Both the position numbers and the translations under genes were made by a program. The notes beneath the pieces were generated by a model. It made no database searches and was not told where the DNA came from. It saw only the letters and a list, made by a program, of their open reading frames with translations. A DNA stretch of 51,312 nucleotides from Acetobacteraceae bacterium (lineage in GTDB: Bacteria; Pseudomonadota; Alphaproteobacteria; Acetobacterales; Acetobacteraceae), in NCBI GenBank assembly GCA_027487675.1, contig JAIYDD010000002.1, positions 1-51,312 on the forward strand, given 5' to 3'. Of this stretch, positions 27,176-35,755 are shown piece by piece (the first letter of the stretch is position 1; every line of letters begins with the position of its first letter).

Positions 27176-28281
27176 GAGCCCGCGCCGGAGAGCGGGCGCG
27201 GCGCGACCAGCGCACCGGGTCGGACGCGGGCCTGGCCCTGGGCGATCACCGTGTCGCCGGCCGAGAGGCCTTCCAGCACCACCGCCGTGCCGTCGCGCCG
27301 CGCCTCGGTCCGTACGCGGCGGATGGCGGCGCGGTTGCCCGCCTCCACCACGAAGACGTAGCTGCCCTGCTGGTCGGCCAGCAGCGCCGATTGCGGGATG
27401 ACCAGCGCCTGCTGCGGCTGGGCGAGTTCGAGCACGACGCGCACGCCCATGCCGTCCAGCAGCACGCGGCGGGGGTTGGAGAACACGGCTCGCAGCGGCA
27501 CGCTGTCGGTGCGCGCATCGGCCTGCACGCCGCCGAAGTCGATCCGCCCCGTCTCGGGATAGGTGGAGCCGTCGGGCAACACCAGCCGGACGCGGATGCC
27601 GCCCACGCCGCGCTCGGCGCCGGCCGTCCGCGCCTCAACGAACTGGCGCTGGCCGATCGAGAAGGCGACGTGCATCGGGTCCTGCCGCACCAGCACGGCG
27701 AGCGCCCCGCTTTCCGGCCCGACCAGGTTGCCGGGGGAGACGGCGGCGGGGCCGATCTGGCCGGCGATGGGCGCCCTGATCTCCGTGTAGGAGAGGTTCA
27801 GCTCCGCCTCGCGCAGCGCGGCGCGGGCGATGGAGAGGTCCGCACGCGCGCGCAGCTGGTCGCCGCGGCGCTGGTCGAGCGTGGCCTCGGGGATGGAGCG
27901 CGTGCGCCACAGCTGCCGCGCCCGCTCGTACTGGGCCGAGGCGACCTCGAGGGTCGCCTCCGCCGCCTCGATCGCGGCGCGCCGCTGCTCCACCACAGCC
28001 TCGTACGGGGCGGGGTCGAGGGTGAAGAGCACGGCGCCCTCGGCGACGTCCTGGCCGTCCGTCACCCGCCGCGCGCCGAGCGTGCCGCCGACGCGGGCGC
28101 GGAGCTCCACCCGGTCCACGGCGCGGACGCGGCCGGTGAACTCCGCCTGGCGGGCGATGTCGCGCAGCGTGGCCTCGACGACCAGCACGGGCGCCGCGGG
28201 CGGCGTCCCCTGCGCCAGCGCGGTGCCGGCCGACGCCACGAGCAGCAGCGCCGCGAGGAGGCTGCGCCTAGCGCCGGCCAC
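27172..28281 (-). CDS. RND periplasmic adaptor (membrane fusion protein)
   Basis: Periplasmic adaptor of about 369 residues linking the RND permease to an outer-membrane channel. Signal peptide ([18 protein letters not shown]), then [19 protein letters not shown] and [20 protein letters not shown] (lipoyl half), an alpha-hairpin ([20 protein letters not shown] onward), [21 protein letters not shown] (second lipoyl half), a beta-barrel region, and [19 protein letters not shown]. The GTG at 28281 is chosen because GGAGG lies 9 nt upstream; the ATG at 28290 directly follows that GGAGG, which is too close. It overlaps both neighbours, so expression is coupled to the pump. Confidence 0.9.
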   Translation of the reverse strand: MAGARRSLLAALLLVASAGTALAQGTPPAAPVLVVEATLRDIARQAEFTGRVRAVDRVELRARVGGTLGARRVTDGQDVAEGAVLFTLDPAPYEAVVEQRRAAIEAAEATLEVASAQYERARQLWRTRSIPEATLDQRRGDQLRARADLSIARAALREAELNLSYTEIRAPIAGQIGPAAVSPGNLVGPESGALAVLVRQDPMHVAFSIGQRQFVEARTAGAERGVGGIRVRLVLPDGSTYPETGRIDFGGVQADARTDSVPLRAVFSNPRRVLLDGMGVRVVLELAQPQQALVIPQSALLADQQGSYVFVVEAGNRAAIRRVRTEARRDGTAVVLEGLSAGDTVIAQGQARVRPGALVAPRPLSGAGS

Positions 28282-28576
28282 GGCGGCCATCCTCCATCCC
28301 GCGGCGATAGGCGTCCTCCTCCCGCCGCTTGTTCCGGTCGTGCAGGTAGCCGCCCGCGGCGCCGACGCCGGCGCCGGCGCCGATCAGCGCGCCCCAGCCG
28401 GCATCGCCGGTGAAGGAGCCGATGAGCGCGCCGCCCGCTGCGCCGATGCCGGCACCGGTCACGGTGCGGCGCGTGGTGTCGTCCATGTCGGCGCAGCCCG
28501 CGCCGAGCAGCGCGAGGGCGAGCGCGGCCCCGGCGATCCGCGGCCGGGCGCGTCGGTCAGCGGCGAGGGCAGGCAT
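28268..28576 (-). CDS. glycine-zipper lipoprotein
   Basis: A 102-residue lipoprotein. The N-terminal signal ends in the lipobox ALLGAGC. A double glycine zipper follows (GAGIGAAGGALIGSFTGDAG, then GALIGAGAGVGAAGGYLHD) and a highly charged tail ([20 protein letters not shown]). Such proteins insert into or line the outer membrane (17 kDa surface-antigen/YmgG type) and may aid assembly or porosity. It overlaps the Rap1a-like gene by 20 bases and the adaptor start by about 14, so it is a member of the same operon. Confidence 0.8.
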   Translation of the reverse strand: MPALAADRRARPRIAGAALALALLGAGCADMDDTTRRTVTGAGIGAAGGALIGSFTGDAGWGALIGAGAGVGAAGGYLHDRNKRREEDAYRRGMEDGRRGRR

Positions 28577-28952
28577 AGGTCTCGTCCATGAACTGCGCGA
28601 AGGCGTTGGGGGGGAAGGCGCGCAACTGCTCGGGGCGCGCCTGGGCCCAGGCGACGAAGCGGTCGATCGGCTCCTGCCGGCTGGCGGGCAGGTTGCAGTG
28701 CAGCGGCGGCGCGCCGGCGGGCCGGTCGGCGAGCAGGGTCGAATAGGCGCCGGTCAGATAGCCGTGGCAGAAGGCGCGCGCCTCGAGGTAGCGCGACGTG
28801 TCCGGTCGCACGGCGCAGATCTCGACGATCTCGCGCGTCTCGCGCCCGACGAAGCCGCGTGCCTCCGTCCCCGGCTGGGCGGCAGCGGGCGACGGTGACA
28901 GGGCCGCCCCTGCCAGGAACGCCCCCGCGAGCGCAACACGCCTTGGCACCAT
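28557..28952 (-). CDS. Rap1a/Tai-family periplasmic protein
   Basis: A 131-residue exported protein with signal peptide (VALAGAFLAGAALSPSPAAA). The mature domain fits the Rap1a/Tai immunity-protein pattern: EICAV, ARAFCHGYLTGAYSTLL, HCNLPASRQEPIDRFVAWAQ, PEQLRAFPPNAFAQFMDETY and a final CPRR, with four conserved cysteines. Known members (Rap1a, Tai4) neutralise type VI amidase effectors in the periplasm, but many homologues sit apart from any type VI locus. Here it heads an RND/patatin operon with no effector nearby, so an immunity role is unproven. GGAGG lies 3 nt before the ATG (6 nt before the next codon, a GTG). Confidence 0.72.
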   Translation of the reverse strand: MVPRRVALAGAFLAGAALSPSPAAAQPGTEARGFVGRETREIVEICAVRPDTSRYLEARAFCHGYLTGAYSTLLADRPAGAPPLHCNLPASRQEPIDRFVAWAQARPEQLRAFPPNAFAQFMDETYACPRR

Positions 28953-29475
28953 GCACCTCCGGTCCGTCCGCGCGACCGGCGCCGCGCCTGGCTGCGGCGC
29001 CGCCCTTCCGGCTGCGGGCGCGCCGAGGGCACCACGCGTGTGCGGCAGGGGCTAGCGGCAGCGGCCGGGATCGCTGCCCGGAACGGGCAGTGCGGCAAGC
29101 GGGGGACATCGGATGCGGCCCGGTGCAGGGGCGGTGCGCGACGGCGGGCGCAGCGGGAGAGGCCGCTTCGAGCGGGGGCGGTCTCGGCGGGCCACGCGTT
29201 CGCTAGCCCCCGGCCCGTCGCGCCGCGCGTGGACGCGCGCTAAGCCGCCACGGGCGGCCTGTCCGTGCGCCTCGAGCCGCTCGGCGACGGCAGGCGACAA
29301 CGACGGCACCCGAAGGCGGCCGGCACACCCGGCCGTCGTCGCCGCCTTCCGCGGCGGAAGGCGGCGGCCGGCGCCGATGTCCGCCGCGACATGCGTCACC
29401 ATAACCGCGGCGAGGGCCGCGCGAGATCCGCGACCGCGCGCCCCCGCGCAACGGTGGCGCCTTCGGAGTGCCAGG
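28953..29475. other. 523-bp intergenic region
   Basis: No credible gene seen. Open frames on both strands are Arg-rich and lack coding character. It holds the hairpin at 29341-29365 and, nearer 28953, the presumed promoter of the Rap1a-RND-patatin operon; no clear -35/-10 pair stands out. No homology recognised. Confidence 0.5.
29341..29365 (-). terminator. GC-rich hairpin downstream of IclR gene, possible terminator
   Basis: Perfect 10-bp stem: GCCGCCTTCC (29341-29350) pairs with GGAAGGCGGC (29356-29365) around a GCGGC loop. It lies about 110-135 nt beyond the IclR stop on the minus strand. There is no U-tract, so termination is only a possibility. Confidence 0.35.
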
Positions 29476-30210
29476 CTACGCGGCCGCAGCGCGCGGCAGC
29501 GCCGGCCTTTCGCCGCCGATTCGGCGGGTCAGCGTTCCGGCCGCTTCCAGAACGGTCGGCCGGGCGGCGGCCAGGGCTTCCGGCGTCCAGCGGATCACCG
29601 GGGCCGAGAGCGCGAGGGCCCCGGCGAGCTTGTCGCCCGGGCCGAACACAGGCGCGGCCATCGAACCGGCATGCGGATCCGTCGCGCCCATGGTCACGAT
29701 CGGCAGGTCGAGGGCCGCGACACAGGCGGGCAGCGGCCGCGGCGTGAAGGCGCGCAGCACCTGCGCGATCGCCGAACTGTCGAGCGGCAGCCAATCGCTG
29801 ACCCGCACATGCATCCGAAGCAGATGCGGGCTGTCCACGCGGAACAGGCAGAGCCGCTGCTCGCCGCGCCGGACGTCGAAGGCCGCCGTCTCGCCGGTGC
29901 GGGCGACGAGTTCCTCCAGCATCGGCATCACATGCGCCTCGAGCCGGAAGGACTGGGTGTAGATCGTGCCGAGGCGCAGGACCTCCGCGTCCAGCCGGTA
30001 GGACCCGTCATCCTCGCGCGCGAGGCAGCCATGCTCCTCGGGCGAGATGGCCAGCCGCATGATCGTGCTCTTCACCAGCCCCGTGCGGTCGGCGAGCTCC
30101 GCCAGGGACAGGGAGCGGTCGCCCTTGCGGAAGGCGGAGAGCACCGCCAGCGCGCGGTCCGCCGAGGCCACGCCTTCCAGCGCCGGTCGCCGCTTCGCCT
30201 TCTCCGCCAT
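29476..30210 (-). CDS. IclR-family transcriptional regulator
   Basis: A 244-residue regulator. The N-terminal winged helix (about 12-75) shows SADRALAVLSAFRKGDRSLS, LAELADRTGLVKSTIMRL and DDGSYRLDAEVLRLG. The C-terminal IclR effector domain shows MLEELVARTGETAAFDVRRG, RVDSPHLLRMHVRVSDW, LPLDSSAIAQVLRAF and AAPVFGPGDKLAGALALSAP. Start at 30210; the frame is open upstream only in shadow. It follows the ABC-transporter genes on the same strand and its 5' part is overlapped by the open frame of the chimeric gene. It may regulate the ABC cluster or the divergent catabolic genes; effector unknown. Confidence 0.9.
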   Translation of the reverse strand: MAEKAKRRPALEGVASADRALAVLSAFRKGDRSLSLAELADRTGLVKSTIMRLAISPEEHGCLAREDDGSYRLDAEVLRLGTIYTQSFRLEAHVMPMLEELVARTGETAAFDVRRGEQRLCLFRVDSPHLLRMHVRVSDWLPLDSSAIAQVLRAFTPRPLPACVAALDLPIVTMGATDPHAGSMAAPVFGPGDKLAGALALSAPVIRWTPEALAAARPTVLEAAGTLTRRIGGERPALPRAAAA

Positions 30211-30701
30211 GCCTGCCCCCGGTCGCCTGGGCTTCTCCAGCCCGGATCCAGCCGGGCGCGCAGGATGCTGCCCGTCTCGCCCTCCGTGACGAACAGGTCG
30301 CGCGCATCGGCTCCGCCCAGGCAGAGATCGGTGGTGGACGCCCCGGCGCAGGAGAGGACGGCGAGCGTCGGCTCGCCCCGCGCGTTGACGCGCCACACGG
30401 TCCCGACGCCGGTATGCGCGACCAGCAGCTGGCCGTCCGGCGCGAAGGCCAGCCCGTCCGGCCCGCCGGGGCCGCCATGCAGATGCAGGAAGATCCCGGT
30501 GTCGCGCAGCAGGTCGTCCAGCGGATAGCGCTCGGCCTCGCGATCCCAGAGGTGATGGTGCGGGTCCACGATGGGCAGGTCCGGCAGGAGGATGGAGCTC
30601 GACGGGGAGGTGGCAGGGCACGCAAGCTGGCTGGCCGGAACCAGCCGCGACGCGACGTTCGCCGGGTTCGCTGCCGCGCCGTCGGGGCATGTCCGGGCCA
30701 T
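30072..30701 (-). pseudogene. chimeric gene: amidohydrolase N-terminus joined to gluconolactonase (SMP-30) C-terminus
   Basis: The ATG at 30701 overlaps the ABC ATPase stop (TGATG). Residues about 35-68 (LLPDLPIVDPHHHLWDREAE, RYPLDDLLRDTG) are the start of a metal-dependent amidohydrolase of the pyrone-dicarboxylate-lactonase type. From IFLHLHGGPGGPDGLAFAPD onward the sequence is the last part of an SMP-30/gluconolactonase protein (LLVAHTGVGTVWRVNARGEP, TDLCLGGADARDLFVTEGE, TGSILRARL). Neither domain is complete: the amidohydrolase barrel and the first blades of the propeller are missing. The native stop is also lost, so the frame runs on into the IclR gene. Best read as two adjacent genes joined by an in-frame deletion. 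Confidence 0.72.
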
Positions 30702-32308
30702 CAGTTCCCCACCAGCGGCGCGAGCCGCGGCGGCCTGGGCGCCGCGGCCAGCAGCGCGCGCGTGTAGTCGTGGCGCGGCCGGTCGAGCACGGCATCGCGC
30801 TCGCCTTCCTCCACCATGCGACCCTGATGCATGACCAGGACGCGGTCCGCGATCTCCTCGACCACGCCGAGGTCATGCGTGATGAAGAGGCAGGCGAAGC
30901 CGCGCCGCCGCTGCAGATCGGCCAGCAGCGCGAGCACCTGCTTGCGCACCGTCGCATCGAGCGCGCTCACCGCCTCGTCCGCGACCACCAGGGCCGGGTC
31001 GCGGACCAGTGCGCGCGCGATCGCGACGCGCTGCCGCTGGCCGCCGGACAGCGCGTGCGGGAAGCGATCGCCGATCCCGCCGAGCCCGACCTCCTCCAGC
31101 ATCGCCTCGGCGCGTGCAATCCGCTGCCGCGGCGGCAGGCCGGCGGGCAAGCGCAGCGGCTCGGCGACGATGTCGCGGACGCGCATCCGCGGATCAAGCG
31201 AGCCATAGGGGTCCTGGAAGACGACCTGGCAGGCCAGCCGGAACGGCAGCAGCGCGGAGCCGGAAAGGCGCGTCACCTCCGCGCCGCGGAACCGCAGCGT
31301 GCCGCCGGCGATCGGCGCGAGGCGCAGCAGCGCCCGCCCGAAGGTCGTCTTGCCGGAGCCGGACCCCCCGACGAGGGCCACGACCTCGCCGGGCTGGATG
31401 GCGAGTGACACGCCGCGCACCGCCTCCACCGGCGGTGCGCGGCGCAGCCAGGCGCCGCGCCCGGGGAATGTCACGAGGAGGTCCCGCGCCTCGATCAGCG
31501 GCGGCGCCGGAGGGCGCGGCGGCCGCGCCGGCCCGCGGCGCGGCAGCGCGGCGACCAGGGCGCGGGTGTAGTCCGCGCTCGGGCGGGCCAGCAGCTGCGC
31601 GGCGGGACCTTCCTCCACAGTGCGTCCCGCCTGCATGACCAGCGCGCGGTCGGCGTAGCGCGCGACCAGGCCGAGATCGTGCGTGATCAGCAGCAGCGCG
31701 CTGCCCTGCTCGCGCGCCAGCGCCTTCATCAGATCGAGGACCTCGGCCTGCGTGAGCGTGTCGAGCGCGGTGGTCGGCTCGTCGGCGATCAGCAGGCGCG
31801 GCCGCAGCAGCATGACGGACGCCAGCATGATGCGCTGCCGCATCCCGCCGGAGAATTCATGCGGGAAGGCGGCCAGCCGCGTGGCCGCGCCAGCGATGCC
31901 GACGCGTTCCAGCATCGCGACGCAGGCGTCGCGCCGCTGCGCGCGCGTCAGGCGCGTGTGCAGTGCCAGTCCTTCCTCGATCTGCGCGCCGACCGTGTGC
32001 GCGGGATTGAGCGAGGTCATCGGCTCCTGGAAGACCATCCCGATGCCGGGGCCCCGCAGCTGGCGGAGCCTGCGCGCGGAGGCCGCGGCGAGATCCTCCT
32101 CCCCGAGGAGAATGCGCCCCGCAACCTGGCGCAGGCCGGGCGGCAGCAGGCGGATGACCGCGCGCGCGGAGGCGGACTTGCCCGAGCCGCTCTCGCCCAC
32201 CAGCGCCAGCGCCTCGCCGGGCGCCAGCGCGAAGGAGAGGCCGTTCACCACGCGCTGGGCCCCGGCCGCGACGGACAGGGCCTCGACCCGCAGCACCGCC
32301 GCGCTCAT
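30701..32308 (-). CDS. dipeptide/oligopeptide-type ABC transporter, fused double ATPase
   Basis: A 535-residue protein with two complete ATP-binding cassettes of the DppD/DppF type in one chain. First half: Walker A GESGSGKSASAR, Q loop FQEPMTSLNP, signature FSGGMRQRIMLA, Walker B LLIADEPTTALD, switch ITHDLGLV. Second half (from about 265): GGSGSGKTTFGR, VVFQDPYGSLDPRMRV, LSGGQRQRVAIA, LVVADEAVSALD and ITHDLGVVEEIADRV. In the second Walker B the usual ADEP/SEP reads ADEA. It energises the two permeases encoded immediately upstream, with a 4-base overlap to the second permease gene. Confidence 0.93.
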   Translation of the reverse strand: MSAAVLRVEALSVAAGAQRVVNGLSFALAPGEALALVGESGSGKSASARAVIRLLPPGLRQVAGRILLGEEDLAAASARRLRQLRGPGIGMVFQEPMTSLNPAHTVGAQIEEGLALHTRLTRAQRRDACVAMLERVGIAGAATRLAAFPHEFSGGMRQRIMLASVMLLRPRLLIADEPTTALDTLTQAEVLDLMKALAREQGSALLLITHDLGLVARYADRALVMQAGRTVEEGPAAQLLARPSADYTRALVAALPRRGPARPPRPPAPPLIEARDLLVTFPGRGAWLRRAPPVEAVRGVSLAIQPGEVVALVGGSGSGKTTFGRALLRLAPIAGGTLRFRGAEVTRLSGSALLPFRLACQVVFQDPYGSLDPRMRVRDIVAEPLRLPAGLPPRQRIARAEAMLEEVGLGGIGDRFPHALSGGQRQRVAIARALVRDPALVVADEAVSALDATVRKQVLALLADLQRRRGFACLFITHDLGVVEEIADRVLVMHQGRMVEEGERDAVLDRPRHDYTRALLAAAPRPPRLAPLVGN

Positions 32309-33114
32309 GCGCCGTCCCGCGGGTCGAGGATGTCGCGCAGCGCGTCGCCCAGCAGGTTGGCGCCGAGCAGGCACGCCGCGATCATCGCGCCCGGCGCGAT
32401 CGAGAGCATCGGCGCCTCCAGCATGAAGGGCCGGGCGGAGGCGAGCATGTTGCCCCAGGTGGCAGCCGGCGGCGGCACGCCGAGGCCGAGGAAGTTCAGC
32501 GCGCTCTCGGACAGGATCACCCAGCCGAACAGCGAGGTGGCGAGCACCGTGACCGGCGCGACGGTATGCGGCACGACGTGCCGCAGCAGCGTGTAGGCCT
32601 CGGAATTCCCGAGCGCGCGGGAGGCTTCGACGAATTCGCGTTCGCGGATCGACAGCACCGTGCCGCGCACGACGCGCGCGACGGTCGGGGCATAGGCGAG
32701 GCCGAGCGCCAGCACGATGCCCCAGCGCGACGGCCCCATCACCGCGAGCAGCCCGAGCGCCAGCAGGATGCCGGGAAACGCCAGCAGCGTGTCGTTCAGC
32801 GCGCCGAGCACGCGGTCCACCCAGCCGCGCAGGTACCCGCCCGCGAGCCCGATGGCCAGGCCGAGGAGCAGCGCGACCACGACGGTCGCCGCCGCCACCG
32901 TCACGCTGGTGACGGCGCCCGTCATCAGGCGCGAGAGCACGTCGCGGCCGAACTCGTCCGTGCCCAGCCAGTATTCGGCCGAAGGCGGCCGCAGGCGGCG
33001 GCGGAGGTTCGTCCGCACCGGATCGTGGGGCGTCCAGACCAGCGCGGCCGCCGCCACCGCCAGCACGAAGCCGAGCAGCGTGCCGCCGATGACGAGGTTG
33101 GGACGAAGCCGCAT
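32305..33114 (-). CDS. ABC transporter permease, DppC type
   Basis: A 269-residue inner-membrane permease of the peptide/nickel class. The N-terminal helix (LVIGGTLLGFVLAVAAAALV) is followed by HDPVRTNLRRRLRPPSAEYW and WLGTDEFGRDVLSRL, the DppC-type conserved block. The cytoplasmic EAA loop is EFVEASRALGNSEAYTLLRH. Further helices precede a DALRDILDPR C-terminus typical of the family. It lies 6 nt after the first permease and overlaps the ATPase start by ATGA. Confidence 0.93.
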   Translation of the reverse strand: MRLRPNLVIGGTLLGFVLAVAAAALVWTPHDPVRTNLRRRLRPPSAEYWLGTDEFGRDVLSRLMTGAVTSVTVAAATVVVALLLGLAIGLAGGYLRGWVDRVLGALNDTLLAFPGILLALGLLAVMGPSRWGIVLALGLAYAPTVARVVRGTVLSIREREFVEASRALGNSEAYTLLRHVVPHTVAPVTVLATSLFGWVILSESALNFLGLGVPPPAATWGNMLASARPFMLEAPMLSIAPGAMIAACLLGANLLGDALRDILDPRDGA

Positions 33115-33120
33115 GCGCCG

Positions 33121-34065
33121 TCAGTCCGCCGTGACGCGCGGGTCGAACACGGGATAGAGCAGGTCGACGGCGAGGTTCACCAGCACGTAGATCGCCGCGA
33201 TGAACAGCATCACGCCCTGGATCACCGGATAGTCGCGCGCGAAGATCGCATCCACCAGCAGCCGGCCGAGGCCGGGAAGCGTGAAGACCGTCTCCATCAC
33301 CGCGATCCCGCCGAGCAGGTTGCCGAGCACGAGGCCGATCAGCGTCAGCGTCGGCGCGAAGGCGTTCGGGAAGACGTGCCGCGCCAGCACGCGCCCTTCC
33401 GGCACGCCCTTCGCGCGCGCATGGGCCACGTAGTCGAGCCGCAGCACCTCGACCGTGGAGGCGCGCGCCATGCGGATCAGCACGCCCGCCTCCACCAGCG
33501 CGAGCGTCACGACCGGCAGCAGGATGGCGTGCAGGGCGCGCCAGGGATCCTCCGCGAAGGGAACCCAGCCCACCACCGGCACCCAGCCCAGCCACAGCCC
33601 GAAGACCAGCAGCAGGATCAGTCCCAGCCAGAAGGAGGGCATGGAGAGCAGCAAGGTCGCGACCGTCACGGTCGCGACGTCCGCGAGCGAATCCTGCTTC
33701 CACGCCGCCAGCATGCCGAATGGAACGGCCAGCAGCGCCGCGGCGCCGACGGCGGCCAGCACGACCGGCGCGGTGACGGCGAAGCGGTCCAGCAGCAGCG
33801 GCCCGACCGCCTCGCCATTCGTGATGGAGCGGCCGAAATCGCCGGCCGCCACGCGCTCCAGCCACAGCAGGAACTGCACCGGCAGCGGGCGATCGAGGCC
33901 GAGCGCGGCGCGGAGGTCCGCCACCGCCTCCGGCGTCGCGGCGTCGCCCAGGATCAGCAGCGCCGGGTCGCCCGGCACCAGCCGCATCAGGAAGAAGACG
34001 CTCGCAGCCGCCAGCAGCAGGGTCGGCAGCGCGACGAGCAGCCGCCGCAGGACGTAGCCAGCCAC
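33121..34065 (-). CDS. ABC transporter permease, DppB type
   Basis: A 314-residue inner-membrane permease. MAGYVLRRLLVALPTLLLAA is the DppB-type first helix; VPGDPALLILGDAATPEAV follows. The EAA loop is LDYVAHARAKGVPEGRVLAR, and the C-terminus DLLYPVFDPRVTAD is diagnostic of this permease type. Start is a GTG at 34065. The gene lies 33 nt downstream of the binding-protein gene and pairs with the DppC-type subunit. Confidence 0.93.
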   Translation of the reverse strand: MAGYVLRRLLVALPTLLLAAASVFFLMRLVPGDPALLILGDAATPEAVADLRAALGLDRPLPVQFLLWLERVAAGDFGRSITNGEAVGPLLLDRFAVTAPVVLAAVGAAALLAVPFGMLAAWKQDSLADVATVTVATLLLSMPSFWLGLILLLVFGLWLGWVPVVGWVPFAEDPWRALHAILLPVVTLALVEAGVLIRMARASTVEVLRLDYVAHARAKGVPEGRVLARHVFPNAFAPTLTLIGLVLGNLLGGIAVMETVFTLPGLGRLLVDAIFARDYPVIQGVMLFIAAIYVLVNLAVDLLYPVFDPRVTAD

Positions 34066-34098
34066 CCGATCAGCGTCCCGCGGCCTCGTCCCGCCCCG

Positions 34099-35652
34099 TC
34101 ACCGCTGGATCCGGACGCCCCAGGCGCGCGGCGCGTCCACGGCCCAGCTGCCATAGCCCTGCACGTGGCGCGGCGTGACGCCATGCGTGACGGAGGAGTA
34201 GAGCGCGACCATCGGCACCTCCTCCAGCAGGCGGCGGTGCATCGCCTCGAAGGTCGCGCGGCGGCGGATCGCGTCGGTCTCGCGCATCGTCTGCTCGAGC
34301 ATCGCCTGGACCTCCGGGTTGTCCCAGGCCTTGCGCGGCTGCGTTGCCTTGGGGCCGGTGAACATCTCGTAGGAGAGCGAGGGATCGAGCCGGGCGGAGA
34401 AGCCGAAGGCCATCATCTGGTAGTCGCCGCGGGTGTAGCGGTCGAGCTGCGTCGCCCATTCCAGCACCTCGAGGTCGCTCTCGATGCCGGCGTCGCGCAG
34501 CATGTCCTGCACCAGCACGGCGATCTCGTAGAAGGCCTCGTAGCGGCGGGTGGTCACGATCCGCAGGCGCTGGCCGCGATAGCCGGCCTCCGCGGCCAGG
34601 CGCCGCGCCTGCGCGACGTCGCGCGGCGGCACCTCCGCCATCGCCGGCGTGAAGAAGGTTGAGCCGACCGGGATCGGTGCGCGCGAGGGGCGCGACGTGC
34701 CTTCGCTGACCGCGCGCACCAGCTCCGGCACGTCGAGCGCGAGCGCGATGGCGCGGCGCATCCGCACATCCTGCAGCAGCGGGTCGCGAGTCTGCATCAG
34801 CAGCACCTGAAGGTCCATCGACGCGGCGGAGTGGATGGAGATCCCCGGCCGCTGCCGCAGCTCCGGCAGGTCGCGGGACCGCGCGTCGGGCAGGATGTCG
34901 ATGTTGCCCGCGAGCAGCGCGGCGCGCGCCGCGGCGTCGTCGGGGATGATGGTGAAGCGCACGCGCTCGACCATCGGCGTCTTGTTGCCGGCCAGTCCGT
35001 CCGGCGCGCCGGGCAGGGCGGCATAGTTCTCGAAGCGCGTCAGCTCCACGAACTGTCCGCGCCGCCACTCGCCGAGCCGGAAGGGCCCCGTGCCGACCGG
35101 CGCACGCCAGGAGCCATCGGGGTTCAGGCTGTCCCGGTGCCAGATGCCCGCCTGCCCGCAATCGGGCCGCGCCAGCATCGTCAGGAACAGGGCGGAGGGC
35201 TGTTCCAGCCGGATCACCACGGTGCGCTCGTCCGGCGTTTCGACCGCGGTGATGCGCGTGACGGACGAATCCAGGTCGCCGCGGCAGCGCCAGTTGGTCT
35301 CGCGCCGCATGTAGCGCTGCATCGCGAAGGCGACATCGGCCGAGGTCAGGGGCTGGCCGTTGTGGAAGCGCACGCCGGGCCGCAGCGCGAAGGTGTAGGC
35401 GCGCCCGTCCTCCGAGACCTCCACGCGCTCGGCCAGCATCGGCCCGACGGAGGCATCGGCGCGCAGCGCGACCAGGCCCTCGACGACATGCCAGACGATG
35501 CCGTCCGTGTTGGCGTCACGGTTCACGCCCGGGTCGGTCGAGCGGATGTCGGCGTTCAGCCGGATCCGCAGCGTATCCTGCGCCGCGGCCGGGACCGCGA
35601 GCGCGACCGAGGAGGCGGCGGCGAACGCCGCGAGCAGCGCGCGGAAGCGCAT
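34099..35652 (-). CDS. periplasmic peptide/solute-binding protein (SBP family 5)
   Basis: A 517-residue periplasmic binding protein. Signal peptide MRFRALLAAFAAASSVALAV with cleavage after AAAQ. Family 5 marks are ADIRSTDPGVNRDANTD, VEGLVALRADASVGPMLAER, GVRFHNGQPLTSADVAFAMQ, VGTGPFRLGEWRRGQFVEL, MDLQVLLMQTRDPLLQDVRM and the C-terminal EEVPMVALYSSVTHGV. Start at 35652 is chosen because the signal peptide begins there. It is the first gene of the ABC operon and diverges from the GntR regulator across about 100 bp. The ligand is unknown; the neighbouring amine-oxidase, aminotransferase and acyltransferase genes suggest an amine- or amide-containing compound. Confidence 0.92.
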   Translation of the reverse strand: MRFRALLAAFAAASSVALAVPAAAQDTLRIRLNADIRSTDPGVNRDANTDGIVWHVVEGLVALRADASVGPMLAERVEVSEDGRAYTFALRPGVRFHNGQPLTSADVAFAMQRYMRRETNWRCRGDLDSSVTRITAVETPDERTVVIRLEQPSALFLTMLARPDCGQAGIWHRDSLNPDGSWRAPVGTGPFRLGEWRRGQFVELTRFENYAALPGAPDGLAGNKTPMVERVRFTIIPDDAAARAALLAGNIDILPDARSRDLPELRQRPGISIHSAASMDLQVLLMQTRDPLLQDVRMRRAIALALDVPELVRAVSEGTSRPSRAPIPVGSTFFTPAMAEVPPRDVAQARRLAAEAGYRGQRLRIVTTRRYEAFYEIAVLVQDMLRDAGIESDLEVLEWATQLDRYTRGDYQMMAFGFSARLDPSLSYEMFTGPKATQPRKAWDNPEVQAMLEQTMRETDAIRRRATFEAMHRRLLEEVPMVALYSSVTHGVTPRHVQGYGSWAVDAPRAWGVRIQR

Positions 35653-35755
35653 GGTCCCGAACCCTCTCCCGTCATCACCGGGTGGCTGCGACGTGCTGCA
35701 TCCCGGTTCTTCATTTGCACAGAATACCAAACGAGCGCTACACACAAGGGACACC

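Noticed and set aside
22398-27215. One 1605-codon frame covering patatin and pump region
   Set aside because: Only the last 393 codons (from TTG 23576) are patatin; the rest is the pump region read in a wrong frame.
23759-27361. 1200-codon open frame antisense to the RND pump
   Set aside because: Composition is His/Arg/Gly-rich with no domain; it is the complement of an unmistakable RND permease.
29052-29402. Minus-strand frame in the 28953-29475 gap
   Set aside because: Arg-rich, no ribosome site, no family resemblance; typical of non-coding high-GC DNA.
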